Shown here: positions 1-7,156 of the stretch, in pieces
Layout of the letters: every line of letters begins with the position of its first letter
Numbering within the stretch: the first letter of the stretch is position 1
NCBI GenBank assembly: GCA_030665925.1
Contig: DAOUYX010000020.1
Location: forward strand, 1-13,601
Origin: Methanosarcinales archaeon
GTDB taxonomy: Archaea; Halobacteriota; Syntropharchaeia; Alkanophagales; Methanospirareceae
Direction: 5' to 3'
Length of the DNA stretch: 13,601 bases
Position numbers and translations under genes: made by a program
The notes under the pieces: generated by a model
Databases searched by the model: none
The model's input: only the letters and a program-made list of their open reading frames with translations
What the model was told of the DNA's origin: nothing

Positions 1-2
1 TC

Positions 3-161
3 TGCATAATCGAGATGCTTAATCGTGAAGTGATAAAGCCAAATAACTGCCAGATAGTAAGAATAATCGATTACAGTGATTCATTACACCTTTATGCACG
101 CGACATAGAAGACGCAAAGAAGATTAAACGTGTACCGGTAAGTCCTCAGGAATTTTTTTGA
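3..161 (+). CDS. C-terminal end of an unrecognised protein (5' partial)
   Basis: An open frame enters from the left edge and runs 52 codons to a TGA stop at 159-161. The visible tail is charged and mixed alpha/beta in character (it contains DIEDAKKIKRVPVSPQEFF just before the stop). I see no signal peptide, membrane segment or cysteine motif, and I do not recognise the family. The last codons contain a run of seven T on the coding strand (153-159), which in archaea could also serve as a transcription stop. The CxxC gene starts 44 nt downstream with its own ribosome-binding site, so the two could be co-transcribed or separate. Confidence 0.5.
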   Translation, partial: CIIEMLNREVIKPNNCQIVRIIDYSDSLHLYARDIEDAKKIKRVPVSPQEFF

Positions 162-205
162 AGGTATTTAAGTAATAGGAGTCCATTATAATGTGGAGGT
201 ATAAT

Positions 206-385
206 ATGATGAGAACAAGAGATTTTGGCGGACGCGGGCAGGGTTTTGATCGCCCACCTCGGGAGATGCACACGGTTACTTGTGCGGACTGTGGTGAAGA
301 ATGTCAGGTACCATTTAAACCAGATGGCTCCAGACCTGTTTACTGTCAGGAATGTTACCAGAAACATCGACCAAAAAGATTTTAG
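206..385 (+). CDS. Small CxxC-x17-CxxC-type zinc-ribbon protein
   Basis: This is a 59-residue protein with a short Arg/Gly-rich N-terminus, the conserved stretch DRPPREMH, and two cysteine pairs, CADC and CQEC, 17-18 residues apart, ending in a basic HRPKRF tail. The pattern matches a family of tiny zinc-binding proteins common in methanogens and some bacteria, often annotated as CxxC-x17-CxxC domain proteins. The four cysteines presumably hold one zinc ion; the role is unknown, and nucleic-acid binding is only a guess from the basic ends. A longer frame opens with an ATG at 191, but the ribosome-binding site GGAGGT (195-200) lies inside it, so the start must be the ATG at 206 or the adjacent ATG at 209. 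A T-rich tract at 458-470 probably ends the transcript. Confidence 0.85.
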   Translation: MMRTRDFGGRGQGFDRPPREMHTVTCADCGEECQVPFKPDGSRPVYCQECYQKHRPKRF

Positions 386-457
386 TCGAGAATGCATAGG
401 TAGGTAAGTAAGATTGGAACGAGTTTTCCTCTTGTCAAAAATAACTGGGGGAAAATA

Positions 458-470
458 TTTTTCTTTTTTT
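458..470 (+). terminator. Oligo-T transcription stop after the CxxC gene
   Basis: Thirteen bases on the plus strand are T apart from one C, 72 nt after the zinc-ribbon gene. Archaeal RNA polymerase stops at such T tracts without needing a hairpin. The call rests on composition only. Confidence 0.4.
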
Positions 471-583
471 AAAGCTTTGTAAAATCAACGAATTTGACAT
501 TCCACAACCCATCAAATAATTTTAACATCCGTACGCAAACCATCACCCGAAAAAGCGATAATGCTGAAAAGCCCTCAGCAACT

Positions 584-610
584 ACGAAAGAAGCAGTATC
601 TTTCTTTCGT
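584..610. repeat. Perfect 9-bp inverted repeat (hairpin)
   Basis: ACGAAAGAA (584-592) and TTCTTTCGT (602-610) are exact reverse complements around a 9-nt loop. No T run follows on the plus strand, so it is not an obvious terminator. It lies within the remnant frame at 473-661. Confidence 0.5.
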
Positions 611-783
611 GCTCTCAAATTTAAACGGGCTAACAATGCCATTGTGAAGGTCTATGATTGACGTATTCTCTTATCATCATGGAACATTACAGGAGACTTC
701 AAATCCAGAAGCATTAATTATATCAGCATGAGTTCATAAAGATATAAAGAAAGGTATTATTTTGAGTGGGAAAGGAGAAATAA

Positions 784-796
784 GGACGTTTCGTCC
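784..796. repeat. Small perfect hairpin GGACG-TTT-CGTCC
   Basis: A 5-bp GC-rich stem with a 3-nt loop lies in the remnant region about 100 nt before tRNA-His. No function can be assigned; it may be part of old coding sequence. Confidence 0.35.
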
Positions 797-892
797 AAAT
801 CGATACCATTGTCATGCTAAACCTATAAAACAAAAATAAATAGTCAACTGCTTATTAGTTTGTATTCAAGAATTCTGTACGCTGGTTCCAAT

Positions 893-965
893 GGCCGGGG
901 TGTGGTAGAGGCTATCCCTGGGGACTGTGGATCCCTAGACCCGGGTTCGAATCCCGGCCCCGGCC
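893..965 (+). tRNA. tRNA-His (anticodon GTG)
   Basis: The acceptor stem GCCGGGG (894-900) pairs perfectly with CCCCGGC (958-964). The anticodon stem GGGGA/TCCCT (920-924 with 932-936) carries the loop CTGTGGA with anticodon GTG at 927-929, reading His codons. The T arm is CCGGG-TTCGAAT-CCCGG (941-957). The G at 893 pairs with the discriminator C at 965, giving the encoded G-1:C73 pair that marks tRNA-His. CCA is not encoded (C, then T, follow). There is no intron. The D stem is weak: only G11-C24 and G12-C23 pair properly, and the variable loop is 4 nt. A TATA-like box is not clear; CCTATAAAAC at 821-830 is rather far upstream. Confidence 0.93.
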
Positions 966-1063
966 CTTTGAGAAAAGGAATATCGTGGCGGTTTTAGATT
1001 CGTAACCCCTATCCCTCACGAATTCTTTTGGTTGCCTGCGTCCTTAATTAGAAATGGAACACC

Positions 1064-1225
1064 ATGCGGGCAATAATCGTAGGCTCAGGCGCAGGCTGCT
1101 CGATGAGCCAATCCACGCTAACCAACTTCGTCGAGGGCACGCTGAAGGCTAAGGTGCCGGGAGTAACGGAAGTAGTTGTGTTAGATGACGCCAAGGAGCG
1201 ATTTATAGAGACGTTGAAGCGGTGA
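1064..1225 (+). pseudogene. NifU-like C-terminal domain fragment, probably joined to an unrelated N-terminus
   Basis: This 53-codon frame from ATG 1064 to TGA 1223-1225 encodes a segment resembling the second half of a NifU (iron-sulfur scaffold) C-terminal domain: CSMSQSTLTNFVEGTLKAKV followed by PGVTEVV. A complete domain is about 70 residues with a CxxC pair. Here the first cysteine of that pair is absent (GAGC where CxGC is expected) and the first half is replaced by MRAIIVGSGAG, which looks more like the start of an FAD/NAD-binding oxidoreductase. The region upstream has stops in all frames I followed, and there is no clear ribosome-binding site. I therefore read it as a remnant, possibly a deletion joining two genes. 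A genuine small protein is the alternative. Confidence 0.4.
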
Positions 1226-1334
1226 GAGCGAGAGAAAAAAAACGGCTGAGGATTTGGGAGACTTGGTGAAGAAGATATATCTTGTCAAGCAATTACCGCG
1301 AGGGATCGTGGAAGAACTCGGCTCTAAGCAATGA
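1218..1334 (+). pseudogene. Protein-like C-terminal fragment in the next frame after the NifU-like piece
   Basis: The frame is open from 1218 to TGA 1332-1334, with no ATG. Its predicted sequence (LVKKIYLVKQLPRGIVEELG near the end) looks like real coding sequence. It overlaps the end of the NifU-like frame and contains a run of eight A (1235-1242), a place prone to slippage. It may be the true tail of the same former gene after a frameshift. I do not recognise the family. Confidence 0.25.
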
Positions 1335-1358
1335 GCGAGGGGTTTTTGCGTGCTGCAA

Positions 1359-1372
1359 TTCACTGAAGTGAA
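1359..1372. repeat. Small hairpin TTCACT-GA-AGTGAA
   Basis: Exact 6-bp inverted repeat ahead of the nfo promoter region. It could be an operator half-site pair or chance; nothing else supports a role. Confidence 0.3.
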
Positions 1373-1391
1373 AAGAAATCAAACAAAACAA

Positions 1392-1400
1392 TTTATCTAA
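1392..1400 (+). promoter_or_regulatory. Candidate archaeal TATA box for nfo
   Basis: TTTATCTAA lies about 50 nt before the nfo start in an A-rich context (AAACAAAACA just upstream). That would place transcription start near 1425 with a short leader holding the GAGGT ribosome-binding site at 1437-1441. Confidence 0.35.
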
Positions 1401-1446
1401 TACTAAGCGCTATTGATCTTTTTAGAGGCAAGTGAAGAGGTAGACA

Positions 1447-2307
1447 ATGGTTCGCGTTGGTGTTCACGTTTCAATTGCAGGCTCAATAGATAAGGCGGTG
1501 GATCGAGCAATAGAGAAGGGTTGTGATACGTTCCAGATATTCACGAGGAACCCTCGTGGCTGGAAGATCAAGGAGCTTACTGAGACTGACGCCATGCGAT
1601 TCATCGAGAAGGTTAAGCGTTCCGGGATATTCCCGCCGGTAGACCACATGCCGTACCTTCCCAACCTTGCCGCACCGACCGATGACGTTTATGACAAATC
1701 AGTAGCAGCTCTTACTGAAGAATTAAAACGGTGCAACGCTCTACAGATCCCTTACCTTGTCACTCACCTTGGCAGTCATCGAGGATACGGTAAAGAAGCG
1801 GGGCTTCGGAGGATAGTGAATGCGATCAACACGGCATTCAGTGAAGTAGATGTGGATGGAGATAACAGCGTGATGCTGCTCCTTGAGAACACTGCGGGCA
1901 CGAAGAACAGCATGGGCGGAACCTTTGAGGATATACGAGCTATTATGGCTCGTATTGGGCATAAGGAACGGATTGGAATCTGTTTTGACACCTGCCACGC
2001 CTTTGTTGCGGGATATGAATTGCGGACTGAAAAGAGCCTGAATGCCACTATGCAGCATTTTGATGAAGTTATTGGTCTTGGACATCTGAAGCTCATTCAT
2101 CTCAATGATGCAAAAGCAGGTCTTGATTCGAGATTGGATCGGCATGAGCATATTGGACTTGGGTATATTGGCGAGGCAGGTTTTCGGGTAATTCTTAGAG
2201 ATGCACGGATCAAGGAACTACCGATGATACTCGAGACCCCGGTTGATGACCGGAGAGGAGATCGCGAGAATATCCAGAAGGTAAGGGAACTTGCCACTCA
2301 ACAGTGA
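1447..2307 (+). CDS. nfo: Endonuclease IV (AP endonuclease)
   Basis: This 286-residue protein has full length for the family. Endonuclease IV cuts DNA 5' to abasic sites and removes 3' blocking groups in base-excision repair, using three zinc ions in a TIM barrel. All nine expected metal ligands are in place: H67 (DHMPYLPNL), H107 (THLGSH), E147 (LLENTAG), D181 and H184 (CFDTCHAF), H218 (LIHLND), D231 and H233 (DRHEHIGLG) and E263 (LETP). The start ATG has GAGGT at 1437-1441, five bases upstream. No neighbour on the plus strand is related in function, so it is probably a single-gene unit. A degraded DNA glycosylase, another base-excision repair enzyme, lies at the far end of this window. Confidence 0.96.
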   Translation: MVRVGVHVSIAGSIDKAVDRAIEKGCDTFQIFTRNPRGWKIKELTETDAMRFIEKVKRSGIFPPVDHMPYLPNLAAPTDDVYDKSVAALTEELKRCNALQIPYLVTHLGSHRGYGKEAGLRRIVNAINTAFSEVDVDGDNSVMLLLENTAGTKNSMGGTFEDIRAIMARIGHKERIGICFDTCHAFVAGYELRTEKSLNATMQHFDEVIGLGHLKLIHLNDAKAGLDSRLDRHEHIGLGYIGEAGFRVILRDARIKELPMILETPVDDRRGDRENIQKVRELATQQ

Positions 2308-2380
2308 AATAGGGAGCGTTCAATCCATCCGCTAGGATTCTAAAAACTATCTGCACGCCGATATGTCCAACATGCAAAAT

Positions 2381-2396
2381 CCGCCCAATCGGGCGG
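2381..2396 (+). terminator. GC-rich hairpin between nfo and iorA
   Basis: CCGCCC (2381-2386) and GGGCGG (2391-2396) form a perfect 6-bp stem with the loop AATC, 74 nt after the nfo stop. Only AAAGTT follows, not a T run, so it is not a classic terminator. It could end nfo transcripts or mark the boundary ahead of the ior promoter at about 2421. Confidence 0.4.
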
Positions 2397-2420
2397 AAAG
2401 TTCCCAATCTATTTCGTAAA

Positions 2421-2430
2421 GTATATATGT
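2421..2430 (+). promoter_or_regulatory. Candidate TATA box for iorAB
   Basis: GTATATATGT is a good archaeal TATA element 27-36 nt before the GTG start at 2457. Because a strong ribosome-binding site (2444-2450) lies so close, either the leader is very short or the working TATA box is slightly further upstream. Confidence 0.4.
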
Positions 2431-2456
2431 TAAATACATTACAGGAGGGTATTATT

Positions 2457-4247
2457 GTGAAGGAATATCTGCTTGGGAATGCTGCAATTGCAAGAGGTAT
2501 CCTCGAGGCGGGTGCGGGTGTCGTTACGGGCTATCCGGGTACTCCAGCGTCCGAGATCGTGGAGAGCGTGGTGCCTTTTGCTAAAAAGTACGACTTACAT
2601 GTGGAGTGGGCGGTTAACGAGAAAACCGCCTTAGAGGTTGCTATCGGAGCTTCGTGGATGGGGACGAGGGCTGTTGCAGTCATGAAACACGTAGGCCTGA
2701 ACGTTGCCGCGGACCCGTTTATGACGCTGGCGTACACCGGTGTGAGCGGTGGACTCGTGGTGATTGTCTCCGACGACCCATTCTGCCACTCATCCCAGAA
2801 CGAGCAGGATACGCGTAGGTACGCCCAGTTTGCCTCTGTGCCCTGCCTGGACCCTGCTGATCCGCAGGAGGCAAAAGATATGTGTATCTATGCCTTTGAA
2901 CTCTCTGAAGAGTTGGAGTTACCTGTCCTTCTCAGACCCACTACTCGAGTCTCACACGCCAGAGCAGATGTAGAGGTGGGGAGGATAAAGAAACGGAACT
3001 CGAATCCTGAATTCGTAAAGGACCCCGCCAGATGGGTTATGCTTCCTGCACACGCTCGGCCTCGCCATACAGAGCTGCTCAAAAAGCAGGATATGATCAA
3101 AGCATCCCTGAAAAATTCACCTTGGAACCGACTCGTGCTGGGGGAAGATGCGGGCGTCATCACCTCCGGGATAGCGGGTCTCTACGCCGAAGAGGCGATA
3201 AAGCAGTTGGAAATAGATATTTCCATTCTGCGGATCGGCACCTTCCCCCCTCCTGATGGCCTGTGTTCCGAGTTCCTCGAGCACGTCACTAAAGTGATGG
3301 TAATCGAGGAGCTGGAGCCGGTACTGGAAGAATATGTGGAGAGATTGGCAAGGGAAAACAATCCTGATCTGAAGATCCTCGGCAAGAGGACAGATCACAT
3401 CCCGCGTGAAGGTGAGCTGGACACTCTCGTGGTAAGAAACGCCATAGCAAGGATGGCGGACCGCCCGTTGGTAGAAGTTCCTGCTCTGAAGGAAGCCGAA
3501 GAAATCCTGCCGCCCAGACCGCCGGCACTCTGTCCGGGATGCAGCCACAGGGCAGCCTACTATGCCATGATGAAGGCTTTCGGAAAGGATGCGATTTTCC
3601 CAAGCGATATTGGCTGTTATACGTTAGCCGTTCGTATGGGAACTATCGATACGTGCCTCTGTATGGGCGCAAGCATAACCGTCGCCAGTGGGATCAGATT
3701 TGGCGGTGAGGAGAGGGATATCTGTTGCAGCATTGGTGATTCGACGTTCCTTCATACCGGACTGCCCGGGTTGCTCAATGCCGCTTATAACAAAGCAAGA
3801 ATAACCGTCGCTATACTGGACAATTCGACCACTGCGATGACTGGACATCAGCCTCACCCGGGAACCGGCTTCACCGTAACCGGCGAGAAGACAAAAGCAG
3901 TATCGCTTGAAGCTGTTGCCAATGCGCTGGGGGCAGACTTTGTCGAGACGGTGGATCCATACGATGTTGATGCGACAATTGAGGCTTTCAAGCGTGCAAA
4001 GGAGTATCCAGGGCTCTCGGTAGTCATTGCGAAGCAGGCCTGCGTGATTAGTGCGATAAGAGCAGGCATAAGGCGACGACCGTTCGTGGTGAACAGCGAG
4101 AACTGTAACGGGTGTAAGAAGTGTGTTAAGTTTGGCTGCCCTGCGATCGAGTTTGACGGTGAAAACGCTCGAATCAACGTGCTATGCACCGGATGCGGGG
4201 TATGCGCTCAGATATGCGAAAATAACGCTATTGAGGTGGTTGATTGA
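2457..4247 (+). CDS. iorA: Indolepyruvate:ferredoxin oxidoreductase, alpha subunit
   Basis: Catalytic subunit of the enzyme that decarboxylates aryl-pyruvates (from Trp, Phe, Tyr) to aryl-acetyl-CoA while reducing ferredoxin in anaerobic archaea. The N-terminal pyrimidine-binding half has the typical opening (KEYLLGNAAIARG) and GYPGTPASEI. CPGCSHR precedes the thiamine-diphosphate site, which runs from GDS (427-429) to LDNS (454-457). The C-terminus is a two-cluster ferredoxin domain: C550, C553, C556, C561 and C577, C580, C583, C587. The frame opens at ATG 2427, but the ribosome-binding site GGAGGG (2444-2449) lies inside that extension. GTG 2457 is therefore the start, giving 596 residues, normal for IorA. 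It is followed directly by iorB. Confidence 0.96.
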   Translation: MKEYLLGNAAIARGILEAGAGVVTGYPGTPASEIVESVVPFAKKYDLHVEWAVNEKTALEVAIGASWMGTRAVAVMKHVGLNVAADPFMTLAYTGVSGGLVVIVSDDPFCHSSQNEQDTRRYAQFASVPCLDPADPQEAKDMCIYAFELSEELELPVLLRPTTRVSHARADVEVGRIKKRNSNPEFVKDPARWVMLPAHARPRHTELLKKQDMIKASLKNSPWNRLVLGEDAGVITSGIAGLYAEEAIKQLEIDISILRIGTFPPPDGLCSEFLEHVTKVMVIEELEPVLEEYVERLARENNPDLKILGKRTDHIPREGELDTLVVRNAIARMADRPLVEVPALKEAEEILPPRPPALCPGCSHRAAYYAMMKAFGKDAIFPSDIGCYTLAVRMGTIDTCLCMGASITVASGIRFGGEERDICCSIGDSTFLHTGLPGLLNAAYNKARITVAILDNSTTAMTGHQPHPGTGFTVTGEKTKAVSLEAVANALGADFVETVDPYDVDATIEAFKRAKEYPGLSVVIAKQACVISAIRAGIRRRPFVVNSENCNGCKKCVKFGCPAIEFDGENARINVLCTGCGVCAQICENNAIEVVD

Positions 4248-4838
4248 ATGAAGACGACAGAGTGCGACATCGTTGTGGTCGGTGTTGGCGGTCAGGGCGT
4301 GATCCTGATCTCAAACGTAATCGGAAAGGCAGCACTTAAGGCTGGGCTCCCTGTAAGAGGTGCGGAGACGCACGGAATGGCTCAGCGTGGAGGAAGTGTA
4401 ATGAATCACCTCAGATTGGGATGCGAGTTCGGTCCGTTAGTGCCAGCCGGAAGCGCGGACATCCTGTTAGCGCTCGAACCTGCTGAGGCTTTGCGCTACG
4501 GCCATTACCTGTCACGGGATGGTGTCGCGCTTGTTAATACCTACCCGGTTCTTCCGACCACGGTGACCACGGGTAAATCGAGCTACCCTCCGTTGGAAGA
4601 GATTCTTGCACCGCTCCGAAGAATCTGTAGGGATATAAAAACGCTCGATGCAACAAAGTTGGCAGCCACTGCAGGTAATCCCCAGACGATGAACGTCGTG
4701 ATGCTGGGTGCGCTCTCTAAGTATGTCCCGCTACAAGAGGAAACTTTAATAGAGGCGCTCAGTGAGTCAATAAAAGCGAAATATCTGGAGGTCAACAGAC
4801 GCGCCTTTGCGCTTGGGAAGGGCGAGGTAGAATTGTAA
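4248..4838 (+). CDS. iorB: Indolepyruvate:ferredoxin oxidoreductase, beta subunit
   Basis: This 196-residue partner of IorA is homologous to the gamma domain of pyruvate:ferredoxin oxidoreductases and helps bind CoA and the substrate. The N-terminus shows the glycine loop GVGGQG (12-17), and residues 40-51 the family motif ETHGMAQRGGSV. Length is normal. Its ATG starts in the base after the iorA TGA, with GAGGTGG at 4233-4239 inside iorA as ribosome-binding site, so the two subunits should be translated together in equal amounts. The enzyme is cytoplasmic and oxygen-sensitive by family knowledge. Confidence 0.95.
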   Translation: MKTTECDIVVVGVGGQGVILISNVIGKAALKAGLPVRGAETHGMAQRGGSVMNHLRLGCEFGPLVPAGSADILLALEPAEALRYGHYLSRDGVALVNTYPVLPTTVTTGKSSYPPLEEILAPLRRICRDIKTLDATKLAATAGNPQTMNVVMLGALSKYVPLQEETLIEALSESIKAKYLEVNRRAFALGKGEVEL

Positions 4839-4859
4839 TATTCCCTCAGGTTAGCAAAT

Positions 4860-5253
4860 ATGGACTCAGAAATATTCGAGAACATGGAACCCTCGCAGCT
4901 CAAGAGCTACCTGCAATTCTTACTCTGGCACTATCGGGTCGTAGATGCATTCTGGTTCATTTATACTGAAATTTGTCAAAGCCTTAAAACTGTTCCCCTA
5001 GGCTTCCATCATAGGGTACGAGATTGAAGAAACGGAAGAAGAGGTAATCATCTCTGTTCCTCATTGTCCCCCGCAAGAGGCAAGGCTCAAACGTGGTTTA
5101 GGTGAACATGTCTGCAAGAATATGCATCGAGAAGAATTTGTTCGTTTTGCTGAAGTGATTGATCCTAACATTAAAGTTGAATGCGTGTTCGCTCCGCCTG
5201 ACCCGCATCCAGAAGATCTTTTTTGTAAATGGATATTCACGCTCTCGCCATAA
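4860..5253 (+). pseudogene. Broken gene resembling the DUF6125 family (frameshift plus internal deletion)
   Basis: The stretch after iorB holds two collinear pieces of what looks like one gene. Piece 1 (ATG 4860 to TGA 5025-5027) begins MDSEIFENMEPSQLKSYLQF and has LLWHYRVVDAFWFIYTEI. Piece 2, shifted by one base, is open from about 5002 to TAA 5251-5253 and contains VPHCPPQEARLKRGLGEHVC and FAPPDPHPEDLFCKW. Both pieces recall the N- and C-terminal parts of a conserved family that I believe is DUF6125. An intact member is clearly longer, so the middle appears lost between about 4975 and 5010. The function of the family is not known to me. Its place beside iorAB may mean it once belonged to the same unit. 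Confidence 0.6.
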
Positions 5254-5323
5254 TCCCTGCTAACCGATCAGAATAGCATATTAACACATATCTCCAGGTT
5301 CAAACGTGAGCTGCAGTGCGTTT

Positions 5324-5329
5324 AAAAAA
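5324..5329 (-). terminator. Short T run after the ACT-domain gene (minus strand)
   Basis: Six A on the plus strand read as T6 on the minus strand, 17 nt after the stop of the ACT protein gene. This is a plausible but weak archaeal terminator. Confidence 0.3.
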
Positions 5330-5345
5330 TTACGTGCATAGATCA

Positions 5346-5780
5346 TTATATCTTCTGTATCTCCGCTCTCGTCGCCATCCGCACCCCTGCCGCGGTCAGC
5401 ACCTGCGTAGCGCGCTTTATGTCATCTACCCGGAGTATCAGCATCGCTCGCTCGGCCTTTGCAGTCACGAAGGCGTAGGCATAATCCATGTTGACGTTGT
5501 TCTCACCTAACGTATCTGCGATCTCGTAGAGCCCGCCGGGAGTATCCTTTATCTCCACCGCGAGCACGTCCGTCTCCGAAACCGTGAAGCCCGCATCTCG
5601 AAGCACTCTGTACCCCTTCTCCGTGTCATCCACCACCATCCTGACCACGCCGAAGTCGCCCGCCTCCGCAATGGTCAACGCTCGTATGTTCACGTTGGCA
5701 TCCGACAGCGTCTTTGCCGCCCTGACCAGCCTACCGGGCTTATTCTCCATAAATATCGAGATCTGCTTTATCGCCACCAT
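5346..5780 (-). CDS. Double ACT-domain protein, putative amino-acid-responsive regulator
   Basis: This 144-residue protein consists of two ACT domains in tandem and nothing else. The first covers roughly residues 4-68, with the ligand-loop signature ENKPGRL at 12-18. The second covers 72-140, with DTPGGLYEIA at 79-88. ACT domains bind amino acids or related small molecules, usually at a dimer interface. Stand-alone double-ACT proteins of this type are repeatedly found next to phenylacetate-CoA ligase and indolepyruvate oxidoreductase genes, as here. The gene begins 3 nt after the paaK stop, with its ribosome-binding site (AGGTGTGA) inside the end of paaK, so the two form one transcription unit. 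No DNA-binding domain is present, so any control would be allosteric or through a partner. That role is inferred. Confidence 0.88.
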   Translation of the reverse strand: MVAIKQISIFMENKPGRLVRAAKTLSDANVNIRALTIAEAGDFGVVRMVVDDTEKGYRVLRDAGFTVSETDVLAVEIKDTPGGLYEIADTLGENNVNMDYAYAFVTAKAERAMLILRVDDIKRATQVLTAAGVRMATRAEIQKI

Positions 5781-5783
5781 TTT

Positions 5784-7088
5784 TCACACCTTCCTCTTAT
5801 CTATAACATGTTGAGCTTTACCCATGGAACGTGGGATCGTCCCCGGCTCCACCAGCTCTACACCCGCAGTGAGATTCAACACGTCTTTAAGCTCCCCGGA
5901 GACACGCTTGCTCAGTGACATCAAATCGGCGATCTTATCGCTGAACGTCGCCTCCGTCACCTCGACCTTAACCGTCATGATGTCCAGCGGACCCTTCCGA
6001 TCCACAATGATCTGGTAGTGCTCACCAACCTCCGGGATCGTCATTAGTACCGACTCGACCTGGCTGGGGAAGACGTTTATCCCCCGCACCACGATCATAT
6101 CGTCCGTCCGGCCCAGAATCCTCATTATCCGCGGATGCGCGCGTCCGCACTCACACGGCTCGCTATTCAGGATGGTAATGTCGCGCATCCTGTACCTGAC
6201 AAGTGGAAACGCCCATTTATCTAAGGTGGTCACGACAAGTTCGCCGCGCTCACCATCTTCCACCTGCTCACCCGTCTTCGAGTCGATTACCTCGATCAGG
6301 AAGAGATCAGCCCAGATGTGGATGCCGTCCTGCCGATGGCACTCGGTACAGAGTGGACCGCTCATCTCGCTGGTGCCGTATACGTCGTACGCCTTGATGC
6401 CCGTGGAGTCCTCAATCCGCTTTCTCGTCTCGTCAGACCAGGGCTCTGCACCGAAGATACCTACCTTGAGCTTCGTATCATCCCTGATGCTCAACCCCAT
6501 CTCCTGTGCCACCTCGTTTATGTAAAGGAAATAAGAGGGTGTGCAGGCGATAGCGGTGCTTCCCAAGTCCTGCATTAGCTCGATATGACGCTTGGTATTC
6601 CCAGCACCCAGAGGAAGCACCGTGGCGCCAATTCGCTCAGACCCATAGTGAAGCCCAAGCCCGCCGGTAAATAGACCATAGCCATAACCCACCTGCATCA
6701 CATCGCCACGTCCTAAACCTACGGATGTGAGAGCTCGAGCCAACGACTCTGACCACATTTCGATGTCGCCCTGCGTGTATCCAACCACGGTTGGTTTCCC
6801 GGTCGTGCCGCTCGATACATGATACCGCACCACCCAGTTTTGGGGAAGGCAGAACATACCCGTAGGATAGGTATCACGTAGATCGAGCTTCGTGGTGAAC
6901 GGGAGCTTGGTTACGTCGCTAAGCTCTTTAATATCGTCGGGCGCTACACCAGCCTCTTTGAATCGCTGCCTGTAAAATGCTGAATGCGCATAGACAAAGC
7001 GGACAAGAGACCGAAGCCGATCTTCCTGCAGCTTATGCAGATCCTCGACCGGCATGCGTTCGATGTGCGGATTCCAGTACCTGTACAT
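5784..7088 (-). CDS. paaK: Phenylacetate-CoA ligase family protein (aryl-CoA ligase)
   Basis: This 434-residue adenylate-forming enzyme has the usual PaaK length. It would join an aryl-acetate (phenylacetate, indole-3-acetate or similar) to CoA using ATP, or run in the reverse direction. The AMP-binding loop SSGTTGKPT is at 92-100, YGTSE at 237-241, and the hinge GRTDD at 326-330. The C-terminal catalytic lysine is probably K424 in IPRSMGKAQ. Four cysteines (C247, C250, C312, C314) could hold a metal, an inference. The frame extends to a TTG at 7097, but GGTGAT on the minus strand overlaps that codon and sits 8 nt ahead of the ATG at 7088, which I take as the start. A TATA-like element at about 7119-7127 lies upstream. 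It is followed at once by the ACT gene. The exact substrate cannot be read from sequence. Confidence 0.93.
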   Translation of the reverse strand: MYRYWNPHIERMPVEDLHKLQEDRLRSLVRFVYAHSAFYRQRFKEAGVAPDDIKELSDVTKLPFTTKLDLRDTYPTGMFCLPQNWVVRYHVSSGTTGKPTVVGYTQGDIEMWSESLARALTSVGLGRGDVMQVGYGYGLFTGGLGLHYGSERIGATVLPLGAGNTKRHIELMQDLGSTAIACTPSYFLYINEVAQEMGLSIRDDTKLKVGIFGAEPWSDETRKRIEDSTGIKAYDVYGTSEMSGPLCTECHRQDGIHIWADLFLIEVIDSKTGEQVEDGERGELVVTTLDKWAFPLVRYRMRDITILNSEPCECGRAHPRIMRILGRTDDMIVVRGINVFPSQVESVLMTIPEVGEHYQIIVDRKGPLDIMTVKVEVTEATFSDKIADLMSLSKRVSGELKDVLNLTAGVELVEPGTIPRSMGKAQHVIDKRKV

Positions 7089-7118
7089 GATAATCAATCA
7101 CCAAAGCAACCAATGCAG

Positions 7119-7127
7119 TTATTCTAT
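7119..7127 (-). promoter_or_regulatory. Candidate TATA box for paaK-ACT (minus strand)
   Basis: On the minus strand this reads CTTATAGAA, about 31-39 nt before the paaK ATG. That is the right spacing for an archaeal promoter with a short leader carrying the GGTGAT ribosome-binding site. Confidence 0.4.
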
Positions 7128-7156
7128 AAGTGACTATCGGTTTTGTTTGTTTATAG

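Larger units (their letters stand above)
473..839 (+). pseudogene. Two short overlapping open frames, one interrupted by TGA; probable gene remnants
   Basis: This AT-rich stretch has no full gene. Frame A is open from 473 to a TGA at 659-661 (62 codons, no ATG start) and ends in a protein-like tail (AVSFFRALKFKRANNAIVKV). Frame B starts at ATG 654, overlapping the end of A as ATGATTGA, runs 25 codons to TGA 729-731, then continues in the same frame for 35 codons (KKGIILSGKGEIRTF, then YHCHAKPIK) to TAA 837-839. The tail of B looks coding despite the stop. I do not recognise either product. Reading them as decayed genes is an inference; chance open frames are the alternative. Confidence 0.3.

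Noticed and set aside
729..731. In-frame TGA as a selenocysteine codon
   Set aside because: No redox motif surrounds it and the archaeal insertion element would be expected in the 3' untranslated region; decay is simpler. Left as a minor possibility in the findings.
1741..2151. Minus-strand frame of 136 codons
   Set aside because: It lies antisense within nfo, whose nine metal ligands confirm the plus-strand reading.
3117..3548. Minus-strand frame of 143 codons
   Set aside because: It lies antisense within iorA, with no ribosome-binding site and no motif; a codon-bias shadow.
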